This document shows, in pieces, positions 1 to 6,489 of a DNA stretch of 11,186 nucleotides. The notes under the pieces are model-generated. The model ran no database searches. It saw nothing but the letters and a program-made list of their open reading frames with translations, and was not told the origin of the DNA. Both the position numbers and the translations under genes were made by a program. Source of the stretch: an uncultured Bacillaceae bacterium (GTDB lineage Bacteria; Bacillota; Bacilli; Bacillales; Pradoshiaceae); NCBI GenBank assembly GCA_904501845.1, contig CAJGCH010000078.1, positions 1 through 11,186 on the forward strand, written 5' to 3'. Numbering within the stretch: position 1 is the first letter of the stretch; the number at the start of each line of letters is the position of its first letter.

Positions 1-1406
1 AATTGAAAGCGCCATCACTTGAGGCGGCTAAGCAGGAAAAAGGCGCTGCCCGTAAATTGAGGGCACTTGTTTATGCGAATGATCGTGTTGGCGAATTGCT
101 ATGGAATGTTATTAGCCCGACGCTTGTTTATTCCGCAGAATTACTTGGGGAGATTGCGGATGATATCGTGGCGATTGACCAGGCCATGAAATGGGGATTC
201 GGCTGGCAGCTTGGACCATTTGAAATATGGGATGCGATTGGCGTAGAGAAATCCGTCGCCAAAATGGAAGAAGAGGGATTCACGGTTCCTGTTTGGGTGA
301 AGGAAATGCTTGAGAATGGCCATACAACCTTCTATAAAGAAGGGGAAAATGGAACGCTCTTTTATGTGAATGGAGACTACAAGGAAGTAGCTGTGAATGA
401 GAAGGTCATTAACCTGAAACAGGTTAAGAAGCAAAAAGGTGTTATCAAGAAGAATAGCGGCGCAAGCTTGATAGACCTCGGGGATGGAGTGGCGCTCTTA
501 GAATTCCATTCACCGAATAACGCGATTGGCTTTGATATTATTCAAATGATCAATTATGCCATCGATGAAGTTGAGAAAAATTACAAAGGCTTGGTCATTG
601 GAAACCAAGGGAAGAACTTCTGCGTTGGAGCAAACTTGGCCATGATCTTAATGGAAGTGCAGGATGACAATATTTTCGATGTGGATATGATTATCCGTCA
701 GTTCCAGCAAGCCATGATGAAGATTAAATACAGCCGCAAACCGGTTGTTGCTGCACCGCACAATATGACTCTTGGAGGAGGAGCAGAGATTTGCTTGCCT
801 GCCGCCCGTATCCAAGCTTCCACAGAAACGTATATGGGATTGGTTGAAACAGGTGTTGGCTTACTGCCTGGCGGAGGCGGAAACAAAGAGCTGTATATCA
901 AACACTTAAATAATTTGCCGAATGGTGTAGATTTCGATTTGACGCAAATCGCCATTAAAGTATTTGAAACGATTGCGACAGCCAAGGTATCCACCTCTGG
1001 TGAAGAAGCGCGGGATAATAACTTCCTAAACGCGGCTGATGGGGTAAGTATTAACCCAGACCACCAATTATATGATGCAAAGCAGGCTGTCCTCGCATTA
1101 GCCAACACAGGCTATAAGCCGCCAGTCCGGAAGAAAATCCCTGTATCAGGTGAGCCTGGATATGCAGCCTTGCTGCTTGGGGCACAAACAATGCTTTATT
1201 CCGGCTATATTTCTGAACATGATTTGAAGATTGCTCAGAAGATTGCCTATGTTCTTGCGGGAGGAAAGGTTCCGTACGGTACGGAGGTCGATGAGCAGTA
1301 TTTGCTTGATCTTGAGCGTGAAGCCTTCATTAGCCTAGTACAGGAAGCTAAATCACAAGCCCGTATGCAACACATGCTCGTTAAAGGCAAGCCATTGCGT
1401 AACTAA
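1..1406 (+). CDS. fadN: 3-hydroxyacyl-CoA dehydrogenase / enoyl-CoA hydratase (FadN), 5'-truncated by window edge
   Basis: C-terminal part (about 467 residues) of the bifunctional beta-oxidation enzyme that hydrates enoyl-CoA and oxidises 3-hydroxyacyl-CoA with NAD+. Family members are about 790 residues, so the NAD-binding N-terminal domain lies upstream of the window. The frame is already open at base 1 and the TTG at base 3 has no ribosome binding site, so it is not the true start. Counting from that TTG, residues 20–125 resemble the 3-hydroxyacyl-CoA dehydrogenase C-terminal domain (WGFGWQLGPFEIWDAIG near 64–80). Residues 150–400 are a crotonase fold with oxyanion-hole stretches NFCVGANL and MTLGGGAEIC. 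Both usual hydratase glutamates appear present (E262 in GGGAEIC, E282 in VETGVGLLPGGGG). It is the first visible gene of fadN–fadA–fadE, ending 29 bases before fadA. In B. subtilis this operon is repressed by FadR; the promoter region is not visible here. Confidence 0.96.
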   Translation, partial: LKAPSLEAAKQEKGAARKLRALVYANDRVGELLWNVISPTLVYSAELLGEIADDIVAIDQAMKWGFGWQLGPFEIWDAIGVEKSVAKMEEEGFTVPVWVKEMLENGHTTFYKEGENGTLFYVNGDYKEVAVNEKVINLKQVKKQKGVIKKNSGASLIDLGDGVALLEFHSPNNAIGFDIIQMINYAIDEVEKNYKGLVIGNQGKNFCVGANLAMILMEVQDDNIFDVDMIIRQFQQAMMKIKYSRKPVVAAPHNMTLGGGAEICLPAARIQASTETYMGLVETGVGLLPGGGGNKELYIKHLNNLPNGVDFDLTQIAIKVFETIATAKVSTSGEEARDNNFLNAADGVSINPDHQLYDAKQAVLALANTGYKPPVRKKIPVSGEPGYAALLLGAQTMLYSGYISEHDLKIAQKIAYVLAGGKVPYGTEVDEQYLLDLEREAFISLVQEAKSQARMQHMLVKGKPLRN

Positions 1407-1435
1407 GAATAAATCAATTAATGAGGGGGATTGGC

Positions 1436-2614
1436 ATGAGAGAAGCAGTAATAGTAGCCGGAGCAAGAACACCGGTCGGAAGAGCCAAAAAAGGGACTCT
1501 TGCAAGTGTTAGACCAGATGACCTTGGTGCTCTGGTTGTGAAGGAAACTTTAAAGCGCGCCAATAATTATGACGGCCCGATTGATGATATGGTCTTTGGC
1601 TGTGCGATGCCTGAGGCAGAACAAGGCTTGAATGTCGCGCGCAACATTGGCGCATTGGCTGGACTGCCATATAATGTGCCAGCGATTACAATCAATCGAT
1701 ATTGTTCCTCTGGACTTCAATCGATTGCCTATGGAGCAGAGCGTATTATGCTCGGTCATTCTGACACGGTACTGGCCGGCGGCGTCGAATCGATGAGCAT
1801 GGTTCCTATGATGGGGCATGTCGTCCGGCCTAATGCGACACTAGCTGAGACGGCCCCAGAATATTATATGGGGATGGGGCATACAGCTGAAGAGGTGGCG
1901 AAGAAGTTCAATATCTCCCGTGAGGACCAGGATGCATTCGCTGTGCGAAGCCATGAGAAAGCGGCAAGAGCAATTGCTGAAGGAAAGTTTAAGGATGAGA
2001 TTGTACCGGTTGATGTGACTATCCGTCAGGTCGGTGCTGACAATAAATTGGTGGAAAAGCAAGTTCAGTTCGATACAGATGAAGGTGTTCGCCCGGGGAC
2101 GACTATAGAGGTGCTTGGGAAGCTTCGTCCCGCATTCTCTCTGACGGGTACAGTCACAGCGGGAAATGCCTCTCAAACAAGCGATGGGGCCGCTGCTGTC
2201 CTATTAATGGATAAGGAGAAAGCGGTTGCTGAAGGATTAAAACCGCTCTTGAAATTCCACTCCTTCGCGGTTGCCGGTGTCCCGCCTGAGATTATGGGAA
2301 TCGGTCCGGTTGAGGCGATACCAAAAGCACTGAAGCTCGCTGGATTAAGCCTCTCCGATATCGGTTTATTCGAATTGAATGAAGCGTTTGCTTCCCAGTC
2401 CATTCAGGTTATCAGACACTTAGGCTTGGACGAAGAAAAGGTAAATGTAAATGGCGGAGCGATTGCCTTAGGACATCCATTGGGCTGCTCCGGAACGAAG
2501 CTAACACTAAGCCTCTTGCATGAAATGAAACGCCGCAATGAACAATTTGGTGTAGTCACGATGTGCATCGGCGGCGGAATGGGTGCTGCTGGCGTATTTG
2601 AATTACTTGATTAA
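1436..2614 (+). CDS. fadA: Acetyl-CoA C-acyltransferase (3-ketoacyl-CoA thiolase) FadA
   Basis: Thiolase catalysing the last beta-oxidation step: CoA-dependent cleavage of 3-ketoacyl-CoA to acetyl-CoA and a shortened acyl-CoA. The chosen ATG at 1436 gives 392 residues, the usual length. An in-frame ATG at 1421 overlaps the GAGGGGG ribosome binding site (1423–1429) and is therefore unlikely. The nucleophilic cysteine is C90 in NRYCSSGLQS. The distal catalytic residues are H347 in GGAIALGHPLGCSG and C377 in MCIGGGMGAAG, so the Cys-His-Cys set is complete. An NEAF motif (ELNEAFASQ) lies before the C-terminal domain. The gene follows fadN by 29 bases and is followed after 80 bases by fadE. Acetyl-CoA acetyltransferase is the other common annotation name, but the fadN/fadE context favours beta-oxidation. 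Confidence 0.96.
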   Translation: MREAVIVAGARTPVGRAKKGTLASVRPDDLGALVVKETLKRANNYDGPIDDMVFGCAMPEAEQGLNVARNIGALAGLPYNVPAITINRYCSSGLQSIAYGAERIMLGHSDTVLAGGVESMSMVPMMGHVVRPNATLAETAPEYYMGMGHTAEEVAKKFNISREDQDAFAVRSHEKAARAIAEGKFKDEIVPVDVTIRQVGADNKLVEKQVQFDTDEGVRPGTTIEVLGKLRPAFSLTGTVTAGNASQTSDGAAAVLLMDKEKAVAEGLKPLLKFHSFAVAGVPPEIMGIGPVEAIPKALKLAGLSLSDIGLFELNEAFASQSIQVIRHLGLDEEKVNVNGGAIALGHPLGCSGTKLTLSLLHEMKRRNEQFGVVTMCIGGGMGAAGVFELLD

Positions 2615-2636
2615 TAGATGAATAGAAATTTTACCG

Positions 2637-2667
2637 CCGGCAAAAGGAGATGCTCTTCATTTGCCGG
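2637..2667 (+). other. Intercistronic hairpin between fadA and fadE
   Basis: CCGGCAAA (2637–2644) is perfectly complementary to TTTGCCGG (2660–2667). The 15-base interior can pair further (GAG with CTC). No T-run follows, so this does not look like a terminator. It lies 13 bases upstream of the fadE ribosome binding site. It may mark mRNA processing or stability, or modulate fadE translation; that role is inference. Confidence 0.5.
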
Positions 2668-2694
2668 GTCTTAAACCTAAAGGAGGAACGTAAA

Positions 2695-4479
2695 ATGGCA
2701 AACCAAACAGAAGAAGTGTTAAAAGGCGGAGCATTCTTAATAGAGGATATCGATGCGGAAAGAATGTTCACACCGGAAGATTATTCAGATGAGCATAAGA
2801 TGATAGCGAAAACAACGGATGATTACGTGGCCAATGAGGTACTTCCACAGGTAGAATATTTAGAAGAGCATGAATTTGACCGTTCTGTCAAACTGTTAAA
2901 ACAAGCAGGTGAGCTTGGACTGCTCGGTGCTGATGTACCAGAAGAGTATGGCGGACTTGGCTTAGATAAAATCAGCTCAGCCCTTATTTCAGAGAAAATG
3001 TCCCGTGCCGGCGGCTTCTCCATTACACATGGCGCCCACGTCGGAATCGGTTCCCTTCCAATCGTGCTATTCGGTAATGAAGAGCAAAAGCAAAAATACT
3101 TGCCGCTCCTTGCTACTGGCGAGAAATTGGCAGCGTACGCACTGACAGAGCCAAGCTCAGGTTCTGATGCCCTTGGTGCAAAAACGACAGCTAAATTAAA
3201 TGAAGCTGGCACCCATTACATCCTTAATGGGGAAAAGCAATGGATCACGAATGCCGGATTTGCTGATGTATTCGTTGTCTATGCAAAAATCGACGGCGAC
3301 AAATTCTCTGCCTTCATCGTAGAAAGAGAATACCCAGGTGTTTCTACCGGTGCAGAAGAAAAGAAAATGGGTATCAAGAGCTCCTCAACTCGTACGCTCA
3401 TTTTGGAAGACGCGGAGGTGCCTGTTGAGAACTTATTGGGTGAGGCAGGACGCGGCCATGTCATCGCCTTTAATATCTTGAATATCGGACGCTATAAATT
3501 AGGAGTAGGTGCAGTTGGAGCGGCGAAACGCGGTCTTGAGCTTGCATCAAGCTATGCGAATCAGCGCCAGCAGTTCAAAACACCTATCTCATCCTTTAGC
3601 TTAACGAGAGAAAAACTTGCGACAATGGCTTCTAAAATCTACGCCTCTGAAAGCTCTGTTTATAGAACAGTCGGTTTATTTGAGGATAGAATGAGCCGCT
3701 TGAGTGACGAGGAAGTAAAAGATGGCAAAGCTGTCGCACAGTCCATTGCTGAGTATGCAATCGAATGCTCTCTCAATAAATTCTTTGCCTCTGAAGTATT
3801 AGACTATGTGGTTGATGAAGGCGTTCAAATTCACGGCGGATATGGCTTCATGGCTGAATATGAGATTGAAAGAATGTACCGTGATTCCCGTATCAACCGT
3901 ATTTTCGAAGGAACAAATGAAATTAACCGCTTGCTTGTACCGGGCACATTTCTGAAAAAAGCGCTTAAAGGTGAGCTTCCATTGCTTCAAAAAGCACAAA
4001 AGCTATCTGAAGGCCTTATGATGATGATGCCGGAAGAAGCAGGTGACGAGCCGCTAGATCAAGAGAAACTATTGGTGAAAAATGCGAAGAATATCGGCAT
4101 CTTGATAGCTGGTCTTGCTGCCCAGAAATTCGGCACAGAGCTTGAGAAAGAACAAGAAATCCTCGTGAATATCGCGGACATTGCCTCACTTGTCTATGCG
4201 ATGGAATCTGTTGTACTGCGTACTGAAAAGGCGATTCGTGCAACCGGTCTTGAGAAAAACAAACAAAAACTTCTTTACACGCAAATCTTCTGCCAAGAAG
4301 CCTTTGGTGAAATTGAGAAGCATGCGAAAGAAACACTTGTTGCTACAGAAACAGGTGATACTCTCCGCATGATGACATCTGCTCTTCGTAAATTCACGCG
4401 CTTCAATCCAGTTAATGTGATTGCGCTTAAACGTGAAGCAGCCGTGAAAATCGTTGAAGCAGAGCGCTTTGTCCTTTAA
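2695..4479 (+). CDS. fadE: Acyl-CoA dehydrogenase FadE
   Basis: Flavoprotein catalysing the first beta-oxidation step, acyl-CoA to trans-2-enoyl-CoA with FAD. The start at 2695 follows an excellent AAAGGAGG site (2679–2686) and gives 594 residues, the length I expect for B. subtilis FadE. The open frame reaches back to an ATG at 2650, but that lies inside the upstream hairpin and has no ribosome binding site. FAD/substrate motifs are AYALTEPSSGSDALG (about 147–161) and KQWITNAGFADVFVVYAK (about 181–198). The catalytic base is E405 in RIFEGTNEINR. About 170 residues after the core form an extra helical C-terminal domain typical of this long subfamily. It is the last gene of fadNAE; a terminator begins 17 bases after its stop. 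Confidence 0.96.
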   Translation: MANQTEEVLKGGAFLIEDIDAERMFTPEDYSDEHKMIAKTTDDYVANEVLPQVEYLEEHEFDRSVKLLKQAGELGLLGADVPEEYGGLGLDKISSALISEKMSRAGGFSITHGAHVGIGSLPIVLFGNEEQKQKYLPLLATGEKLAAYALTEPSSGSDALGAKTTAKLNEAGTHYILNGEKQWITNAGFADVFVVYAKIDGDKFSAFIVEREYPGVSTGAEEKKMGIKSSSTRTLILEDAEVPVENLLGEAGRGHVIAFNILNIGRYKLGVGAVGAAKRGLELASSYANQRQQFKTPISSFSLTREKLATMASKIYASESSVYRTVGLFEDRMSRLSDEEVKDGKAVAQSIAEYAIECSLNKFFASEVLDYVVDEGVQIHGGYGFMAEYEIERMYRDSRINRIFEGTNEINRLLVPGTFLKKALKGELPLLQKAQKLSEGLMMMMPEEAGDEPLDQEKLLVKNAKNIGILIAGLAAQKFGTELEKEQEILVNIADIASLVYAMESVVLRTEKAIRATGLEKNKQKLLYTQIFCQEAFGEIEKHAKETLVATETGDTLRMMTSALRKFTRFNPVNVIALKREAAVKIVEAERFVL

Positions 4480-4495
4480 TGGTGAATGACTCTAG

Positions 4496-4519
4496 GCCCA
4501 GCATGTGCTGGGCTTTTTT
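4496..4519 (+). terminator. Intrinsic terminator of the fadNAE operon
   Basis: GCCCAGC and GCTGGGC form a perfect 7-bp stem around ATGT and are followed directly by six T residues (4514–4519). It lies just after the fadE stop and before yusI. Confidence 0.93.
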
Positions 4520-4557
4520 CTTTGGGATATGATATGCTTCAAATGAGGTGAAAAGAG

Positions 4558-4911
4558 ATGATGACGTTTTATTGGTATCCAAAATGCGGTACTTGCAGGA
4601 AAGCGAAAAAGTGGTTAGATGACCAAGGCATTTCCTATGAAGCGATTCATATCGCTGAAGCTCCGCCAACTCAAGAAGAACTAAAAGCCATTTATGAAAA
4701 AAGCGGACTGCCTTTGACGAAGTTCTTTAATACAAGCGGGATGAAATATCGTGAGCTTGGACTGAAGGATAAGCTGAAGAGCATGTCTGAGGATGACATG
4801 CTAGCCTTGCTGTCCTCTGACGGAATGTTAATTAAGCGTCCCATTGCCTTTGATGGGGAAAAAGTGACGGTAGGATTTAAGGAAGAAAATTATAAATTAG
4901 CATGGGCATGA
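4558..4911 (+). CDS. yusI: ArsC/Spx-family thioredoxin-fold protein YusI
   Basis: A 117-residue protein of the arsenate reductase (ArsC)/Spx/MgsR family. It begins MMTFYWYPKCGTCRKAKKWL, with a CxxC pair at C10 and C13 immediately after the first strand, as in Spx-type redox regulators. The core motifs LPLTKFFNTSG and MLIKRPIAFDG (cis-proline region) are typical of the fold. Two adjacent ATG codons (4558, 4561) follow a GAGGTG site (4545–4550); 4558 is the usual choice. It may be a redox sensor, a reductase or an RNA-polymerase-binding regulator; the sequence does not decide. No strong promoter is evident: a TATGAT at 4528–4533 lacks a good -35 box, so expression could partly depend on read-through past the fadE terminator. 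B. subtilis carries the same gene between fadE and gcvH. Confidence 0.9.
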   Translation: MMTFYWYPKCGTCRKAKKWLDDQGISYEAIHIAEAPPTQEELKAIYEKSGLPLTKFFNTSGMKYRELGLKDKLKSMSEDDMLALLSSDGMLIKRPIAFDGEKVTVGFKEENYKLAWA

Positions 4912-4916
4912 AACAA

Positions 4917-4945
4917 TTGTCAAAAAATACATTTGATGTCATGAT
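4917..4945 (+). promoter_or_regulatory. Candidate sigma-A promoter for gcvH
   Basis: TTGTCA (4917–4922) and CATGAT (4940–4945) are separated by 17 bases. A TG dinucleotide one base before the -10 gives an extended -10. It starts 5 bases after the yusI stop and lies about 40 bases upstream of gcvH. Confidence 0.55.
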
Positions 4946-4986
4946 AGTGTTGAAGGATGACTGCATAAATATGGGGGGAGAGCAAA

Positions 4987-5370
4987 TTGAGTATACTAGA
5001 GGATTTGAAGTACACAAAAGAGCATGAGTGGGTAAAGCAAGAGGATGGTGCAGTTCGTATCGGCATCACTGATTTCGCCCAAGCCGAGCTAGGCGATATC
5101 GTATTTGTCGAGCTTCCGGAAGTGGATGACGAGATTAAGAAAAACGAACCTTTCGGAAGCGTTGAATCCGTTAAAACAGTCTCTGAGCTCTATGCGCCTA
5201 TCAGCGGTAAAGTGGTTGCAATCAATGAAGATCTAAGTGACAGCCCGGAATTCGTGAACGAATCTCCATATGAGAAGGCTTGGATGATTATCGTTGAGCC
5301 ATCTGACAGCAGTGAGCTGGATGAATTGCTTAGCGCAGATCAGTATGAAGCAACCATTAACGAAGACTGA
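4987..5370 (+). CDS. gcvH: Glycine cleavage system H protein (lipoyl carrier)
   Basis: A 127-residue lipoyl-domain protein, the same length as B. subtilis GcvH. It carries the aminomethyl group between the P, T and L proteins of glycine cleavage. In Bacillus it is also the intermediate octanoyl/lipoyl acceptor from which other enzymes receive lipoate. The lipoylated lysine is K63 in GSVESVKTVSELYAPISG, and the C-terminal SPYEKAWMIIVEPSD segment is characteristic. Translation starts with TTG at 4987, supported by GGGGGGAG at 4973–4980 and by the family-typical MSI..DL.Y N-terminus; no ATG lies nearby. No other glycine cleavage gene is adjacent, consistent with a general lipoate-relay role. It has its own candidate promoter upstream and a hairpin downstream. 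Confidence 0.97.
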   Translation: MSILEDLKYTKEHEWVKQEDGAVRIGITDFAQAELGDIVFVELPEVDDEIKKNEPFGSVESVKTVSELYAPISGKVVAINEDLSDSPEFVNESPYEKAWMIIVEPSDSSELDELLSADQYEATINED

Positions 5371-5387
5371 TAATCGAATAACACGGG

Positions 5388-5428
5388 AAAGGGAAGAACA
5401 TGTCGATCATGTACTTCCCTTTATTTAT
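5388..5428 (+). terminator. Hairpin terminator after gcvH
   Basis: A 15-bp inverted repeat (arms 5388–5402 and 5408–5422, loop TCGAT) has a single A/A mismatch. The 3' arm ends CCCTTT and runs into ATTTAT, giving a broken U-tract. It starts 18 bases after the gcvH stop. The inner ACATG.....CATGT part is also palindromic. Confidence 0.75.
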
Positions 5429-5464
5429 GTCTGCGATCTCGGACGCCTTTTAAGTGAATCCGGT

Positions 5465-5503
5465 TTGTTACTTTTTCCCTTCATGGGGTATGATACGTAT
5501 AAT
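5465..5503 (+). promoter_or_regulatory. Candidate sigma-A promoter for yusF–yusE
   Basis: TTGTTA (5465–5470) and TATGAT (5489–5494) are separated by 18 bases. A perfect TATAAT follows at 5498–5503 but has no good -35 at the right distance. The yusF start lies about 40–50 bases downstream. Confidence 0.6.
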
Positions 5504-5541
5504 AGAAGCAGGGACGATTTATTTTTGGAAAAGGTGATGAA

Positions 5542-5874
5542 ATGTCAGATAAGATCATCATTGTAGAAGGCAATCGTGATCGCAGGAAGGTCCTCTCCGT
5601 TTTGGATGAAGAGGCAGAGATCATTTGCACCAATGGTACAATTGGCGTGGAGAAGCTGGATGAATTAGTTGAACGCCTGGAAGGCTTGAACGTTTATATT
5701 CTGGTAGATGCTGATGATAGCGGAGAGAAATTGAGGAAGCAATTACGAAGAGAAATGCCAAATGCAGAGCATTTGTATATAGATCGAGTGTATAGAGAAG
5801 TCGAGGATGCTCCATGCAATCATATTGCCGACGTTTTACAAAGAGCGAACATCCTCGTGAAAACGATTCTTTAA
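5542..5874 (+). CDS. yusF: Stand-alone Toprim-domain protein YusF
   Basis: A 110-residue protein that is almost entirely a Toprim domain, the Mg2+-dependent fold of DnaG-type primases, topoisomerases and RNase M5. Motif 1 is IIIVEGNRDRRKV, with the conserved acidic residue E9. Motif 2 is YILVDADDSGEKLRKQL, with the DxD pair D56 and D58 and a following glycine, as in RNase M5-like proteins. It has no extra zinc-binding or helicase-like domain. The ATG at 5542 follows AAGGTG (5531–5536). It sits in the yusF position of the B. subtilis gene order; yusE follows after 29 bases with no terminator between, suggesting co-transcription. Nuclease, RNA-processing or nucleic-acid-binding roles are possible; the actual function is unknown to me. 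Confidence 0.9.
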   Translation: MSDKIIIVEGNRDRRKVLSVLDEEAEIICTNGTIGVEKLDELVERLEGLNVYILVDADDSGEKLRKQLRREMPNAEHLYIDRVYREVEDAPCNHIADVLQRANILVKTIL

Positions 5875-5903
5875 GATAAAAAATGGAGGGAAGAAGAAGC
5901 TTC

Positions 5904-6161
5904 ATGAAGAAGGCTATTTACGCATATACCCCATTATGCGGGACCTGCCAGGTGGCAGGGAAAATACTAGATGTAGCAGAAGAGATTGTGCCTGATGTGG
6001 AAATTGAGAGAGTTGACTTGAATTATGCGAAAGAGCTCGCTGAAAGATACCAAATTGAGAGTGTTCCATGCCTGATTCTATTGCATGAAGAAAAAGCAGT
6101 CGACAAAATTTACGCATTTCAATCCGTGCCATATATTGTTGAACGGTTGCGAGATTTATAG
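5904..6161 (+). CDS. yusE: Thioredoxin-like protein YusE
   Basis: A small thioredoxin-fold protein of 85 residues. It begins MKKAIYAYTPLCGTCQVAGK with a CGTC redox motif (C12, C15) after strand 1, and has a cis-proline motif ESVPCLIL near residue 55. Thioredoxin itself is about 105 residues, so this is a minimal version. There is no signal peptide, so it is probably cytosolic. The ATG at 5904 is preferred: an in-frame ATG at 5883 overlaps the GGAGGG site (5885–5890). The spacing to 5904 is rather long (13 bases), though the sequence between is purine-rich. It is probably co-transcribed with yusF and is followed by a terminator. Its redox partner cannot be read from sequence. Confidence 0.9.
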   Translation: MKKAIYAYTPLCGTCQVAGKILDVAEEIVPDVEIERVDLNYAKELAERYQIESVPCLILLHEEKAVDKIYAFQSVPYIVERLRDL

Positions 6162-6172
6162 GGTAAAGATTT

Positions 6173-6207
6173 AGCCTGTATCCCCAAAAAGGATAGAGGC
6201 TTTCTTT
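6173..6207 (+). terminator. Intrinsic terminator after yusE
   Basis: AGCCTGTATCC (6173–6183) pairs with GGATAGAGGCT (6191–6201), with one G/G mismatch and a 7-base loop, followed by TTCTTT. It separates yusF–yusE from the SAM-controlled metY unit. Confidence 0.8.
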
Positions 6208-6242
6208 AGGGGTTGAATAAATGGAAAATTCAGAATTATCAA

Positions 6243-6271
6243 TTGACTCCTTTTTTTTCCTGTGTTATAGT
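6243..6271 (+). promoter_or_regulatory. Sigma-A promoter of the metY unit
   Basis: TTGACT (6243–6248) and TATAGT (6266–6271) lie 17 bases apart, with TG one base before the -10 (extended -10). Predicted transcription starts near 6278, so the leader begins about 16 bases before riboswitch helix P1. Confidence 0.8.
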
Positions 6272-6293
6272 TTTAACTAACTCAACTGAATAA

Positions 6294-6446
6294 CTTATCA
6301 AGAGTGGCGGAGGGACTGGCCCGTTGAAGCCCGGCAACCGGTATCGCAGTTTATGATGCACGGTGCTAAATCCTGCGGAATTGCATTCCGGGAGATAAGG
6401 AGAGATGAATCAAACCTGCCCTATCCTCCAAGGAGAAGGGTTTTTT
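6294..6446 (+). ncRNA. SAM-I (S-box) riboswitch upstream of metY
   Basis: The leader contains the S-box core AAGAGTGGCGGAGGGA and GAAGCCCGGCAACC. Helix P1 is CTTATC (6294–6299) with GATAAG (6394–6399); P4 is CGGAAT (6376–6381) with ATTCCG (6385–6390). A downstream hairpin (6419–6440, CCCT..CTC with GAG..AGGG) plus six T residues (6441–6446) forms the terminator. The P1 3' strand and following bases (GGAGATAAGG, 6391–6400) can instead pair with CCTATCCTCC (6420–6429), giving a bulged antiterminator. SAM binding should stabilise P1, free the terminator and switch metY off. The three kink-turn bulge bases read GTT rather than the common GAT. The terminator stem has an internal loop and looks weaker than that of the second riboswitch in this window. 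Confidence 0.95.
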
Positions 6447-6489
6447 ATTTTCCGGGAAATCAAATGATTTTGTAAAGGAGTGTCGACAA

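Noticed and set aside
698..1108. Long minus-strand frame inside fadN
   Set aside because: It is a shadow of the fadN coding sequence. The protein has no recognisable family features and the + strand frame is certain.
4483..4490. TGAATGAC resembling half of a FadR operator (TGAATGA-type) after fadE
   Set aside because: Only one half-site is present; the expected inverted TCATTCA half is missing. It sits at the terminator rather than at a promoter.
5294..5566. + strand frame of 90 codons overlapping the end of gcvH
   Set aside because: It is out of frame with gcvH, runs through the terminator and promoter region into yusF, and has no ribosome binding site. It does not resemble yusG.
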